Made by a program: the position numbers and the translations under genes
From: Bdellovibrio sp. ZAP7
GTDB taxonomy: Bacteria; Bdellovibrionota; FAC87; UBA2466
DNA: 64,000 nucleotides
Assembly (NCBI GenBank): GCA_945878405.1
Contig: CAMCTJ010000006.1
Location: 94,935 to 158,934, forward strand
Reading direction: 5' to 3'
The notes under the pieces: generated by a model
The model's database searches: none
What the model saw: the letters and a program-made list of their open reading frames with translations, nothing else
Told to the model about the DNA's origin: nothing
Shown here: piece after piece, positions 33,893 through 43,116 of the stretch
Layout of the letters: the number at the start of each line of letters is the position of its first letter
Numbering within the stretch: position 1 is the first letter of the stretch

Positions 33893-35269
33893 ATGGCTAA
33901 AGTTGCAATTGCAGGCGCTAGTGGGTTTGTTGGCAAAAATCTCATTTCATCCCTTAAGGCAAATCACGCTATTCGGGCACTGGGGCGATCGAAGCCCTCG
34001 GTCTCTGACCCGAGTGTAGAGTGGAAAGCGACGGAACTTTTCTCTGCTTCAAGTACTATCGAGGCTTTAAAAGGCGTTGAGGTTGCCATTTACCTCGTTC
34101 ATTCCATGATGCCTTCTTCAAAACTGTTCCAGGGCAACTTTCATGATACCGATTTGTTGTTAGCGGATAACTTTGCAAATGCCTGTAAAGAAAATGGAGT
34201 GCGACAGATCATTTACCTCGGGGGTCTTGTTCCTGAGGGCTATATTAGTCCTCACCTACAAAGCCGAAAAGAAGTGGAAAGCGTTCTTCAATCTTCCGGA
34301 GTGCCGGTAACTGCCTTAAGGGCTGGAATGATTGTGGGGCCTGGTGGTTCTTCATTTGAAATTTTGAGATCACTGGTTCGAAAGCTACCCCTGATGGTGC
34401 TTCCTAAATGGACCCAGAGTGATACCCAGGCGATTTTTATCGATGATGTCGTGAGTGCAATTTCTGAATCAATACAAAACCCTCAGTTTCTCAACAAGAC
34501 AATCGATGTAGTGAATGGGGAAAGTCTCACTTACGAGCAGATCCTAAAAAAGACGGCAACCGTTTTGAATCTTAAGCGGCTTATGTTTCCTGTTCCCATT
34601 GCTTCTACGGGCTTTTCTAAGCTTTGGGTTCAGATTTTTGGGAACTCAACCTATGAACTCGTTTCTCCCTTGATCGATAGCCTTCTTTGCGATCTCCCGC
34701 AACTTCAAAGCCCTCCGGAAATAGCTTCTCTGATTCGTTATCCAAAGTTTGAAGCGATGATTGAAGAAACACTTAAGCGAGACATAGGGGCCCCTCCGAA
34801 AAGGCCCAAACGGAAGATGACCCATCAGGATAGCGTACGCTCGATTCAACGCCTTCCAGCTGTTTCTCAGAATTGTCACTGGATAGCGATGGAATATATG
34901 AGGTGGCTTCCCACTTTTTTTCCGGCGATTCTCAAAGTGAATACGGTTTCGGAAACACAGAGGATAGAAATTGCACTTACTTTTTTCCGAAGACCTCTTT
35001 TAAGTTTGCAATACGTTAGAGGTGCCCTAGCTGAAAGCCGAGATAAGTTCCACATTGTCGGGGGACTCTTGACCAAGACTAGTACAACGGGATGGCTTGA
35101 ATTTCGGCAGGTCGATCATAAAAAATATACACTAGCAGCGATTCATGAATTCATTCCTCGATTACCCTGGATGATATACCTATGGACGCAAGCCCCGCTC
35201 CATCGATTCGTGATGCGTGCCTTTGGTCGACACTTGAAGCTAGCGTCTGAAAAAGGCAAACAAATCTAA
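33893..35269 (+). CDS. NAD(P)-binding epimerase-like protein with DUF2867 C-terminus
   Basis: 458 residues. The Rossmann motif GASGFVGKNL near residue 8 and the short-chain region (VEVAIYLVHSMMPS, IIYLGGLVP, RAGMIVGPGGSSFEI) mark an atypical SDR of the NmrA/epimerase type, about residues 1-300. The C-terminal third (LSLQYVRGALAESRDKFHIVGGLLTKTSTTGWLEFRQ) matches DUF2867, a START-like domain often fused to this Rossmann domain. No signal peptide. The substrate is unknown; such fusions are commonly annotated as SDR family oxidoreductases. Confidence 0.85.
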   Translation: MAKVAIAGASGFVGKNLISSLKANHAIRALGRSKPSVSDPSVEWKATELFSASSTIEALKGVEVAIYLVHSMMPSSKLFQGNFHDTDLLLADNFANACKENGVRQIIYLGGLVPEGYISPHLQSRKEVESVLQSSGVPVTALRAGMIVGPGGSSFEILRSLVRKLPLMVLPKWTQSDTQAIFIDDVVSAISESIQNPQFLNKTIDVVNGESLTYEQILKKTATVLNLKRLMFPVPIASTGFSKLWVQIFGNSTYELVSPLIDSLLCDLPQLQSPPEIASLIRYPKFEAMIEETLKRDIGAPPKRPKRKMTHQDSVRSIQRLPAVSQNCHWIAMEYMRWLPTFFPAILKVNTVSETQRIEIALTFFRRPLLSLQYVRGALAESRDKFHIVGGLLTKTSTTGWLEFRQVDHKKYTLAAIHEFIPRLPWMIYLWTQAPLHRFVMRAFGRHLKLASEKGKQI

Positions 35270-35323
35270 TGGTTTAGGCTTATTTGTTGACTCTCTTTCT
35301 CGCTGGGAAAAGAGTGTCGGTCC

Positions 35324-37111
35324 ATGGAAAACCCGATTGTAAATATTTCCTGCTATCTTTTTGCCGAGTTAAAAAACTTAAAAACCTTGAGGCAAGACCT
35401 CATTAAAATCTGCGAAGCGGAAAGGCTGAAAGGAACGATTCTCTTAAGCACGGAGGGAATAAACCTTTTTGTAGCTGGCCCTGACAAAAAAATTGAAGGG
35501 TTAGTTTCTTTTTTACAAAAAGTTCCGGGACTGGAAAAGTTGAAACCCAAGTACAGCCGAAATGCTTATCAACCTTTCAATCGAATGTTGGTAAAAATTA
35601 AAAAAGAGATCATCGCTTTTGGAGTTAAAGATATTGATCCGGCTCATAAGCCAGCCCCCAAGATTTCTGCACATCAGTTAAAGCAGTGGCTAGATGAAAA
35701 AAGACCTCTTACTTTGTTGGATACTCGAAATGATTATGAAGTTAAGCTGGGGACTTTTAAAAACGCAGTAGATCCTAATATTAAACACTTTCGAGATTTC
35801 CCAAAGTTTGTAGAGACTTTACCTGAGAAAATGAAAGAAGAACCCATCGTGATGTTCTGCACCGGGGGAATTCGCTGTGAAAAGGCCGGACCCTTAATGG
35901 AGAATCTGGGGTTCAAACATATTTTTCAATTGGATGGAGGAATCCTCAAATATTTTGAAGAAGTCGGCAGTGCTCATTACGACGGAGACTGTTTTGTATT
36001 TGATGGACGGGTCGGAGTGGATCCCGCTTTAGCTGAGACACCTCACAAAATGTGTTTTGCCTGCTTATCTCCTTTGACCGTGGAGGATCAAAAGGCGTCC
36101 ACGTATCTTCCTGGTAAGACCTGTCCGTATTGTTTTAAAAAGCCCGAAGAAAAAATGCGAGAGCGTATCAACTCAAGGCATGAAAGCCTGAAAAAGCTGA
36201 TGGAGGTTCTCCCAGGAGAAAAACCATACCAGCAAAGACGGCCGATTCGTGTGCCTCAATCATCCCATGGAAAAACTCTTTTAGAATGCGTGTCTGAGAT
36301 CTTGAAACACATTGACTCCGAGGCCTGGAAAGCTGAAATGGACGGGGGGTTATTTGAGACGGAAGACGGGCAGAAGGTTGGCCCGGCCCAGCGGGTGAAA
36401 GCAGGAGAACGATATTTTCACCTGCTGCCTCACGCCAGTGAGCCTCTGGTAAGTCGCGATATACAAATTTGTTATGAAGATGAGGCAATCATCGTAGTAG
36501 ATAAGCCAGCTCCCTTGCCAGTTCATCCCAGTGGGAGATTTCAAAGAAATACTCTGCAATATATTTTGACTGAAGTATACCGACCCCAAGTTCCTAAACC
36601 AGTGCACCGACTGGATGCAAATACGACGGGTCTTTTGTTAATAGCCAAGACAAAAACCTTTGCGGCATTTTTGCAAAAGCAGTTTGAGCAAAAAAAGGTA
36701 GAAAAAAAATATTTGGTTAAGGTCGAGGGCCATCCCACTCAGAATGAGTTTAGTTGTGATGTTCCCATCTCTTCGGAAGCAGGGGACGTGGGCTCAAGAA
36801 ACACGGATTCCCAAAAAGGATTACCGGCTCTCACGCATTTCAAAGTGTTAGAAAGGCTTCAAGATGGGACGACGTTGTTGGAAGCTAGCCCCGTCACAGG
36901 TCGAACGAATCAGATTCGGGTTCACTTGTGGAGTTTAGGATTTCCCATTTGTGGCGATCAACTTTATTTAGCCGAGCAGAAACTGGGGAAGACACAGACC
37001 CTTGCTCCCGAGGAAAAGCCGCTTTGTCTTCATGCAAGTCGTCTGAGCTTTATTCATCCGGTGACTCGCAATAAATTCGAAATTGAATCTAAGAATGCCC
37101 CCTGGCTTTAA
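35324..37111 (+). CDS. Fusion: TrhO-type rhodanese (tRNA U34 hydroxylation) + RluA-type pseudouridine synthase
   Basis: 595 residues. Residues 1-about 290 are TrhO/UPF0176-like: an N-terminal ferredoxin-like acylphosphatase region, then a rhodanese domain with Cys179 in MFCTGGIRCEKA, and a C-terminal zinc-ribbon (MCFACLSPL, CPYCFKKP). Residues about 305-595 are an RluA-family pseudouridine synthase: an S4-like start (VPQSSHGKTLLECVSEIL), then CYEDEAIIVVDKPAPLPVHP, the catalytic motif HRLDANTTGLLL with Asp431, and GRTNQIRVH. TrhO hydroxylates tRNA uridine 34 and RluA enzymes isomerise uridine. The fusion suggests a joint RNA-modifying step; both active sites are intact. Confidence 0.9.
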   Translation: MENPIVNISCYLFAELKNLKTLRQDLIKICEAERLKGTILLSTEGINLFVAGPDKKIEGLVSFLQKVPGLEKLKPKYSRNAYQPFNRMLVKIKKEIIAFGVKDIDPAHKPAPKISAHQLKQWLDEKRPLTLLDTRNDYEVKLGTFKNAVDPNIKHFRDFPKFVETLPEKMKEEPIVMFCTGGIRCEKAGPLMENLGFKHIFQLDGGILKYFEEVGSAHYDGDCFVFDGRVGVDPALAETPHKMCFACLSPLTVEDQKASTYLPGKTCPYCFKKPEEKMRERINSRHESLKKLMEVLPGEKPYQQRRPIRVPQSSHGKTLLECVSEILKHIDSEAWKAEMDGGLFETEDGQKVGPAQRVKAGERYFHLLPHASEPLVSRDIQICYEDEAIIVVDKPAPLPVHPSGRFQRNTLQYILTEVYRPQVPKPVHRLDANTTGLLLIAKTKTFAAFLQKQFEQKKVEKKYLVKVEGHPTQNEFSCDVPISSEAGDVGSRNTDSQKGLPALTHFKVLERLQDGTTLLEASPVTGRTNQIRVHLWSLGFPICGDQLYLAEQKLGKTQTLAPEEKPLCLHASRLSFIHPVTRNKFEIESKNAPWL

Positions 37112-38040
37112 TAGAGCTTTCGAGCAAGTTCAAGCTGATGAGATGCCGCAAGGTAAAACCAATTAAGAATTTGAGGTTTTTTCTCGGAATAATCAAAGAA
37201 GACGATATTGCTCTTGGCTTTTTCTGTATCGTTAAACAAAGCCCCGATGACCTCTCCGTTTTTGTTCTTCAGAAGTGAGAAGGATTCATGAACTGTTCCA
37301 TCTTTCAAATAATTCTCTAAGAGATAAACTCTTCGGCTCGTTAATCCTGTTGGATCTGAGCCGCCACTTCCCAGCCAACGAGTAAACTCTTCGACATCTT
37401 TTGGTCGTAATTCTTCAGGTAGTTCTTTTCTTGAGAATGCGTAAAGGCTGTCTAAATAATCCAGCGTCTTCTTGGATTTTTCATCTGCGGGCTCCATTCC
37501 AACAAAACGTCTATAAAGCTGCACCACCGCAAAGTGTTGTTGGCTGGTGGTCCTAATTTCTTGATAGCCTCCCGCTTTCACAATCTCAAAAAGTCGTTCT
37601 TTGACATGGCGGAAAATCTGTGGGGGAAGTCCTTTGGATGTTTGATCAGGATTTAAGTTAGCTGAATCTTCTCTCCGTAAAGGATCCTGAAGATTTAAGT
37701 CATCTACAATCATCGCATTTGGATGATTTGCGTCCTCGTATAATTTCACCCGGACATAGGGTCTGTTATGGACAACACCAGCAATAGATAAAAAGCCTTG
37801 CTTGGGATAGTGAGCTACACGAATATCAAAGTTCCCAACCGTTGATTCGACTTGGGCTACATACTCCTCTGGAAAAAGATCACGCGCAGTCAAAGACAAA
37901 TTCTTCTCCTGATTGCTCCACGCTTGAATTTTTCCCAACTTGGATAGTAGGTCTTGGCAGTCGCCAAAAGCCGATTGGGAAAGGCTTAAAAACAAAAATA
38001 AAGCCCTTAAATAAGGATCTCTCAACCAGCTACGTTCCAC
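37108..38040 (-). CDS. Exported protein, unknown function
   Basis: 310 residues. Signal peptide after a short basic start (LRALFLFLSLSQSAFGD). The mature part has a region reminiscent of N-acetyltransferase folds (LPPQIFRHVKERLFEIVKAG followed by HFAVVQLYRRFVGM), but export of such a domain would be unusual and the resemblance is weak. I do not recognise a family. The end overlaps the convergent fusion gene by 4 bp; 120 bp downstream of its neighbour's coding region lies a gap with no gene. Confidence 0.6.
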   Translation of the reverse strand: MERSWLRDPYLRALFLFLSLSQSAFGDCQDLLSKLGKIQAWSNQEKNLSLTARDLFPEEYVAQVESTVGNFDIRVAHYPKQGFLSIAGVVHNRPYVRVKLYEDANHPNAMIVDDLNLQDPLRREDSANLNPDQTSKGLPPQIFRHVKERLFEIVKAGGYQEIRTTSQQHFAVVQLYRRFVGMEPADEKSKKTLDYLDSLYAFSRKELPEELRPKDVEEFTRWLGSGGSDPTGLTSRRVYLLENYLKDGTVHESFSLLKNKNGEVIGALFNDTEKAKSNIVFFDYSEKKPQILNWFYLAASHQLELARKLY

Positions 38041-38160
38041 GGTTAACCCCTCAAGTTTCAGACCCCTAGGGGGCCCAACCTACTTGCAAAGCCGTATGCC
38101 AGCTGTCTTAGGCTCAATTCCGTGTTCCCAGTGTCTACAGGGTGGTCGATGTGCCGATTT

Positions 38161-39402
38161 TTAGAATTTGAGTCGAAGTAGTGTGAACCAGCTTTTGAGG
38201 CGATCCCACTTGTGTTCTCGGACGAGTTGGCTGTGATAAATTCCACTGTGTCCAGAGCAAAAATAACTCAGAAAACATCCGAGAAGGGCATACGGGGCAA
38301 TAGCTGGTCCAAACAGTTCAATTGCCATTAGAGTGGACGCGAGAGGCGTATTGGAGGCAGCTCCAAAAACAGCTGCAAATCCGACTGCTCCTAGAAGATT
38401 CGACGAAATGGGAAGCCATTGGGAGAGCGCACTTCCCAGGGTAGTCCCCATGAAAACGAGAGGAATAAATTCCCCGCCTTTAAACCCCGAGGCAAGGGTC
38501 AAAACAGTAAAGATAAATTTAAAAAAAACATCTCGGAAAGCGCCTGGTTGATACATGGATTCTTGAATGACGGAGATGCCGAGACCTGTATAGCGATAGC
38601 TACCTTCCCAGGCATAGAGCCCAACCAAAAACCATCCGCCAATAAAAGACCTTAAAGGAGAGAAGGAAATTGTTCTTTTAAATAAATATTCAACTTGATG
38701 AGTCGTCCGCGCAAACCCAGCGGCTAGTATTCCAAAAAGAACAGAGGAAACAGCGACTGAAAAAAATCCGGGAAGGGAGTACGCAAAAAAATGAGGCGCT
38801 GGATAAAGGGTGTGAGGAGCTCCCAAAAAATGGGTTACCAAAGAGGAAGTTCCAGAAGCGATGAGACATTGCCAGAAGGCAGTTAATCTGAATTTTCCGA
38901 TTTGGATCATTTCCATCCCAAAAAACACTCCAGCCCAGGGAGCTCCAATGGCGGAACCAAACCCCGCCCCCGCTCCCGCCAGAAGCAGAGCTTTCCGCTC
39001 TTTGGGGTCGACTTTCCAGCGATTCGCAATCTGATCCGAAAGGGCAGCTCCCATTTGTACGGCCGTTCCCTCACGTCCAGCGGATCCCCCAAATAAATGA
39101 GTGAGCAGAGTGCTCACAAGCACCAAAGGGGTCATCCGAGCAGGAATACGTTCTCGAGGATTTACTATTTCCTCAATGATAAGCGCACTTCCCCGGTGAC
39201 TTGTTCCACCAAACCGCAGGTATAGCCAGCCAATGAGTAGTCCGGCGAAAGGCAAAAACCAGATGATTACCGGATTGTCTTCCCGTGTCTTAGTAACGTA
39301 ATCCAAAGAAAAAAGAAAAACGGTCGAGGCCAGACCTGCAGCCAATCCTACGCCAACACTAAACAGACTGTTTCTAATAACCATTCGTTTATTGTTTTCC
39401 AT
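38161..39402 (-). CDS. ClC-family chloride channel/transporter
   Basis: 413 residues, about ten membrane helices. The ClC selectivity motif appears as GGSAGREGTAVQMGAALSD (GREGT in place of GKEGP) and the second as GSAIGAPWAGVFFGMEM. A further filter region GGEFIPLVFMGTTLGS is clear. There is no C-terminal CBS pair. Members transport Cl- or F- with or without proton coupling; the type cannot be assigned. The start overlaps the end of the upstream GT39-like gene by 14 bp, so the two are co-transcribed. Confidence 0.9.
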   Translation of the reverse strand: MENNKRMVIRNSLFSVGVGLAAGLASTVFLFSLDYVTKTREDNPVIIWFLPFAGLLIGWLYLRFGGTSHRGSALIIEEIVNPRERIPARMTPLVLVSTLLTHLFGGSAGREGTAVQMGAALSDQIANRWKVDPKERKALLLAGAGAGFGSAIGAPWAGVFFGMEMIQIGKFRLTAFWQCLIASGTSSLVTHFLGAPHTLYPAPHFFAYSLPGFFSVAVSSVLFGILAAGFARTTHQVEYLFKRTISFSPLRSFIGGWFLVGLYAWEGSYRYTGLGISVIQESMYQPGAFRDVFFKFIFTVLTLASGFKGGEFIPLVFMGTTLGSALSQWLPISSNLLGAVGFAAVFGAASNTPLASTLMAIELFGPAIAPYALLGCFLSYFCSGHSGIYHSQLVREHKWDRLKSWFTLLRLKF

Positions 39403-40816
39403 GAGCGTATAGGCAGTACTTTCCCGTTTGAGTCTTTTCCCAATTTTCAGAGTCAGAGAATCCCCATTCCGCAGGGGGTGTTTCTGAGCAAAGAGTAATG
39501 AATGCTTGGGGACCTCCTGAATTTCTCACTGAATCTTTCAGGAGCGGAATCAGTGGTTTGAATTTAGGAGTCGTCCAGAGCAGTTCTTCTGTCAAAACTC
39601 CCAGGGCAGATTTTCCAACAAACCCCACTTTAATTTTTTCATCATTGCTATAAATAAAACCAGAGGGAGCTTTATCCCGCACGAGCTCTTGCAGGCGGGT
39701 GAGCTCATGAAAGTAGCGTTTATCGAGCCATATTCTATAGGGAATGGAGAGTTCTCTGGCCATAAACAAAAGCATCAAACTTCCCAAGAGCCCATAGGTT
39801 GCTTTCGGATAAGTACGCGCCAATTTCAAAACTCCACAAGAAGCTGGGATGAGGCCTAAATAAAGTGTCCCTAAAAAATAGTTGTGGAAAGCACCCCATT
39901 TCATTTGGCTCAAAAAAGCTAACACAAAAGAAGTGCTGAGAGTCCAAGTGAAAAGTCGAGATTGTTCTTTGTCTTCCAAGCTGCGAATGCCCCAAATGAT
40001 GAGAAAGAAATAAATACTGAGCGGCAGGAGAAAGTATTTAAAAAGCTTCAGGTAAACCTCAACAGCAGCAGCGAAGTGCCAAAGCTGGCTTTGGATTGAA
40101 ACAAGGATGTTTTGGGAGAAAACATCGCCGAGAAAGAACTGATGCAAACCTAAACCCAGGAGGGTTAAAAAAAACGTTGAAAGAGTGAGTTTAAAAAATG
40201 TACTCCACTGCCTGGAAAAAAATAAAAATCCCAGAGTTCCTAGAAAACAACCAAGAGTATTTAATTTAAATGCTAGGGCTGAACTGAAACTTAAAGCTGC
40301 TAACCCAAGAAACCTATCTTGATTCGTCTTTAAAAAAGAAAGAATGAAGTAAATGGCCCAGCACTCGCAAAGAAATGAAATGGTGTCAGGCCTCAAGGCC
40401 AGCTCCATGGCTGGGCTGAAAAGAAAGACCAAACCACACGCGATGAGAAAACTGGAGCCGCTTGAGTTTAGGGGGAAAAAGTGTTTTCGCATTTTATTTA
40501 ACGAAAAGAAAAGGCCAGCTAATAAAAGACTTTGATAGGTCCTTGCTAAAATCATGGCTTTATCAATGGACCCGATATGCAGAAGCTTTCCGATCAGTAC
40601 CAAGGGCAAAAGAAAGAGAGGACTGTAGGGCGTTAGCGAGGCGGGTATTTCGGTAGGTCGGCTGGCAAAGGGGAGGCCCGACAACATTCGCATCAATCCT
40701 TCATAACTGACCGCCTCTCCAAAATAGAAGTGACTTCCGGTTAGAAAAAGAAATAAAAACCCCACGAGATAAAAGCCAGTGCCAAGTAAGAAGAGATTTT
40801 TCACCCACTTATTCAT
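39389..40816 (-). CDS. Multi-pass membrane protein, GT39/ArnT-like glycosyltransferase
   Basis: 475 residues from the ATG at 40816, after which a signal-anchor-like helix begins (WVKNLFLLGTGFYLVGFLFL). Ten or more membrane helices. An early luminal loop with FGEAVSYEGLMRMLSG and SLTPYSPLFLLPLVL has the acidic-residue spacing of lipid-linked sugar transferases (GT-C), and the chain ends in a soluble periplasmic domain with two Cys (FITLCSETPPAEW). Precise substrate unknown. The 173-bp gap upstream is divergent to the next gene. Confidence 0.72.
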   Translation of the reverse strand: MNKWVKNLFLLGTGFYLVGFLFLFLTGSHFYFGEAVSYEGLMRMLSGLPFASRPTEIPASLTPYSPLFLLPLVLIGKLLHIGSIDKAMILARTYQSLLLAGLFFSLNKMRKHFFPLNSSGSSFLIACGLVFLFSPAMELALRPDTISFLCECWAIYFILSFLKTNQDRFLGLAALSFSSALAFKLNTLGCFLGTLGFLFFSRQWSTFFKLTLSTFFLTLLGLGLHQFFLGDVFSQNILVSIQSQLWHFAAAVEVYLKLFKYFLLPLSIYFFLIIWGIRSLEDKEQSRLFTWTLSTSFVLAFLSQMKWGAFHNYFLGTLYLGLIPASCGVLKLARTYPKATYGLLGSLMLLFMARELSIPYRIWLDKRYFHELTRLQELVRDKAPSGFIYSNDEKIKVGFVGKSALGVLTEELLWTTPKFKPLIPLLKDSVRNSGGPQAFITLCSETPPAEWGFSDSENWEKTQTGKYCLYAHGKQ

Positions 40817-40989
40817 TCTCCCGATTTTCTCGCTCTTTCTCAGATTCAACAAGGCAAAACTAAGAAGAAAAATGGACAGGTGTCAGGTGTTTTACATCCC
40901 AAAATGGGCATTCAAAAATATGAGCCGTATTCCCTAAGCAGGTATACAGGCGGCTCAAACGGGGCGGTTGCCTTGCATTGAAGACAGCT

Positions 40990-41850
40990 ATGAAGCTGGG
41001 AACACTTTTGTTTGCTATTTCGGTATTGGTTCAACCCCTTTCTGTTGCTTTTGGTGACGAAACCGATCGCCATGCGGAGTTACATAAGGTTTTAAAGAAT
41101 TCTGACTATGGGTATCGGACTCGAATTCCTACTGGGCCAGCCCATATTCCCGGTTTATCTGGCGATTCTACTCCTGAAGAAATTGAGTTTAATAAGAAAG
41201 TCCTAGGACACCCTCAGAAATGCCTGTTCCAAGGAGAGGATTCTGTGGAAGGCGAGGGGTGGGTGAACACTTCTCGAATTAAGGTTATTCCAAAGTTTAC
41301 AGATAACGTTGCTAAAAATTCCGAAGAGTTTTTGAAAGCTTGTCAGACAATCAAGGCAGAACTGGGGCCAAAGGCTTGTTCAGTCATCGAGATTGCGGGT
41401 CATGCGAATGGAGTCTCCATTGGCCTTGGAAAAATCCTGGGTTTTCGACTCACCGAGGGTAAGTGGGAACACTTTCCAAAAGATAAAGATACCTTTAAAG
41501 AGATTATTCAATGTATAAAAGACATTTCTTGGGATTCTGCTCCTATTGTGTTTTGTAGTTGTGGGGCCGAAACCTGTGATGATGATTTCCCGATAAAAAC
41601 GATGGCTGGCCAAAAGCTACATTATCCTTACAAGCACGAGGCTCAACAGTTCATCAGTAATCTGTTGGGTAGAAAAGTAATATCGGCTCTGGGAGCTGAG
41701 AATGTACAAGACTGGGGAAAGCATTGTCGAAATGGCTGGTGTATTACCGATCCTAAAGAAAAGGTTTCTTTAGATGCTATTCACGAGTTTGAAAAGTTCT
41801 TACCAGTACCCCAAGTTCAGTGGCATCCGAGTGGAAAGCCACTCCACTAA
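40990..41850 (+). CDS. Exported protein with caspase-like (DUF4347-type) His/Cys motifs
   Basis: 286 residues from ATG 40990 (a TTG 12 bases earlier is possible), signal peptide LLFAISVLVQPLSVAFGD. Core: SVIEIAGHANGVSI followed about 55 residues later by APIVFCSCGAETC, and then HEAQQFISNLLGRKVISALG. The His-Gly and beta-strand-Cys pair separated by that distance matches the catalytic dyad order of clan CD peptidases and DUF4347 domains. Cysteines elsewhere could form disulfides. A second protein with the same logic is at 60454-63288. Function not proven; the call rests on motif order only. The next gene starts 10 bp later. Confidence 0.6.
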   Translation: MKLGTLLFAISVLVQPLSVAFGDETDRHAELHKVLKNSDYGYRTRIPTGPAHIPGLSGDSTPEEIEFNKKVLGHPQKCLFQGEDSVEGEGWVNTSRIKVIPKFTDNVAKNSEEFLKACQTIKAELGPKACSVIEIAGHANGVSIGLGKILGFRLTEGKWEHFPKDKDTFKEIIQCIKDISWDSAPIVFCSCGAETCDDDFPIKTMAGQKLHYPYKHEAQQFISNLLGRKVISALGAENVQDWGKHCRNGWCITDPKEKVSLDAIHEFEKFLPVPQVQWHPSGKPLH

Positions 41851-41860
41851 CTAAAACACT

Positions 41861-43066
41861 ATGGCAAAAGTTCCTGTCACCGCTAGACCGCACACTTTCT
41901 ACATTCGTCCCGCGCCGGGTTGGCTTTATGAATGCTATAAAGAAGTCGCGAAAGTAAGTGCCACTCCTTTTCAAAAATACAAATTTGAACCCAAAGTGGT
42001 GATGCTCAAAAGCACAGTGAAAGTATCTCGCTGTGATTGGCGGCAGGGGCTAGAAATACTTCTTCGCTTAACGACAGCTCATGATATCGAGTGGTTGATT
42101 CTTGAATCAGGTTGCAAGCAGTGGTCCGAAGTAGATGCGATTCTGAAGCGGGTCCCTTGGGAAGAAGTCCTTGCCAACAAAAACGAGCCCGTGCATGTGA
42201 CCAGCGATATTTTCAGAGGGTTTACGACTGGTTCTGCAAAACTCAGAGAAAACTTTTGTAACATAGGTGGTGTCACTCACGTTTCTGAAGGAGCAGCCAT
42301 TCGATTTAAAGTGGAGCTCCGAGACGAAATGCTGCGCATTTTAGTAAGCCTAGGGGGCGAGCCACTCTATAAGCGGGGGTATAAGACAAAACTCATCGCA
42401 ACCGCACCTTTACCGGAGCATCAAGCTGCCAGCATGATCCGATGGATTCTTTCTGGACTAAAACCAACGCAAAAAATCGGAACGATTTTCGTGCCCTTTG
42501 CGGGATCAGGTACTTTGGGATTTGAATCTCGTCTGGTTTTTTCGGATTCAGGCCCTGGAGCTTTTTTAAGACAGTTTTCCTGTGAGCTATTTCCCGTTAC
42601 TCCCAAACCCACGATTGAGTTTTTACGAAGAAAACTCAAAGAAAAATGGCAATCTGGGGTTACTCCGAAAATAGTGTTTAACGAGATCAATGAAGAGGCG
42701 GTCCAAATTTTAAATGAGAATTCTCAAGAGATCCTAGTCCCTGGAAAATGGGAAATCATTCCTGGAGATATGTTTGAGTTGAAACCCAACTTTACAGAAG
42801 ACGGTAGTGTTTTAGTGCTTCTCAATCCGCCTTATGGAAATCGGCTCGGGAAAAATACTTCAATTGGCAATCTGTATGAAAAACTTGGCAGGCACCTGAG
42901 ACAGCTTCTCGATGCCTATCCCGGAAGAATCGTGGGAGGCTGTATTTGCCCGGATGAAAGTTCCTGGAAGCGGTTTTTAAGTGGATTAAATATTTCCAGT
43001 ACGCAGACCCATCATTTTACTCACGGCGGAGAAGAGATGCGCTTGGTTCGTTGGTTTAGCGAATAA
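41861..43066 (+). CDS. RlmL/THUMP-like rRNA methyltransferase
   Basis: 401 residues. N-terminal half resembles the THUMP plus methyltransferase layout of RlmL; motif I is FVPFAGSGTLGFES near residue 208-221 and motif IV is LNPPYGNR near 323, the catalytic N-(N/D)PPY signature of N6/N2 amino-methyltransferases acting on rRNA. The usual product is m2G2445 of 23S rRNA in homologs, but a related tRNA or rRNA target is possible. Cytosolic, no signal. It is followed by a strong hairpin. Confidence 0.82.
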   Translation: MAKVPVTARPHTFYIRPAPGWLYECYKEVAKVSATPFQKYKFEPKVVMLKSTVKVSRCDWRQGLEILLRLTTAHDIEWLILESGCKQWSEVDAILKRVPWEEVLANKNEPVHVTSDIFRGFTTGSAKLRENFCNIGGVTHVSEGAAIRFKVELRDEMLRILVSLGGEPLYKRGYKTKLIATAPLPEHQAASMIRWILSGLKPTQKIGTIFVPFAGSGTLGFESRLVFSDSGPGAFLRQFSCELFPVTPKPTIEFLRRKLKEKWQSGVTPKIVFNEINEEAVQILNENSQEILVPGKWEIIPGDMFELKPNFTEDGSVLVLLNPPYGNRLGKNTSIGNLYEKLGRHLRQLLDAYPGRIVGGCICPDESSWKRFLSGLNISSTQTHHFTHGGEEMRLVRWFSE

Positions 43067-43097
43067 AAAAAGAGGGCTGGGTTTCCCCAGCCCTCTT
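43064..43097 (-). terminator. Rho-independent terminator of the His-rich protein gene
   Basis: AGAGGGCTGGG (43071-43081) and CCCAGCCCTCT (43086-43096) form an 11-bp perfect stem with a 4-base loop. On the + strand a run of A precedes it (43064-43070), which gives a U-run after the hairpin in the leftward transcript. It lies between the convergent methyltransferase gene and the His-rich gene and may stop both. Confidence 0.85.
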
Positions 43098-43116
43098 CGT
43101 GTTACTTGTTGTTTGT

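Noticed and set aside
37108..38040. N-acetyltransferase in the exported protein
   Set aside because: Only one helix-strand segment resembles the fold; the acetyl-CoA loop motif is not visible.
38063..38076. CCCCTAGGGG palindrome and GGGCCC
   Set aside because: Short, GC-only, isolated in a gap downstream of both neighbouring genes; nothing ties it to a function.
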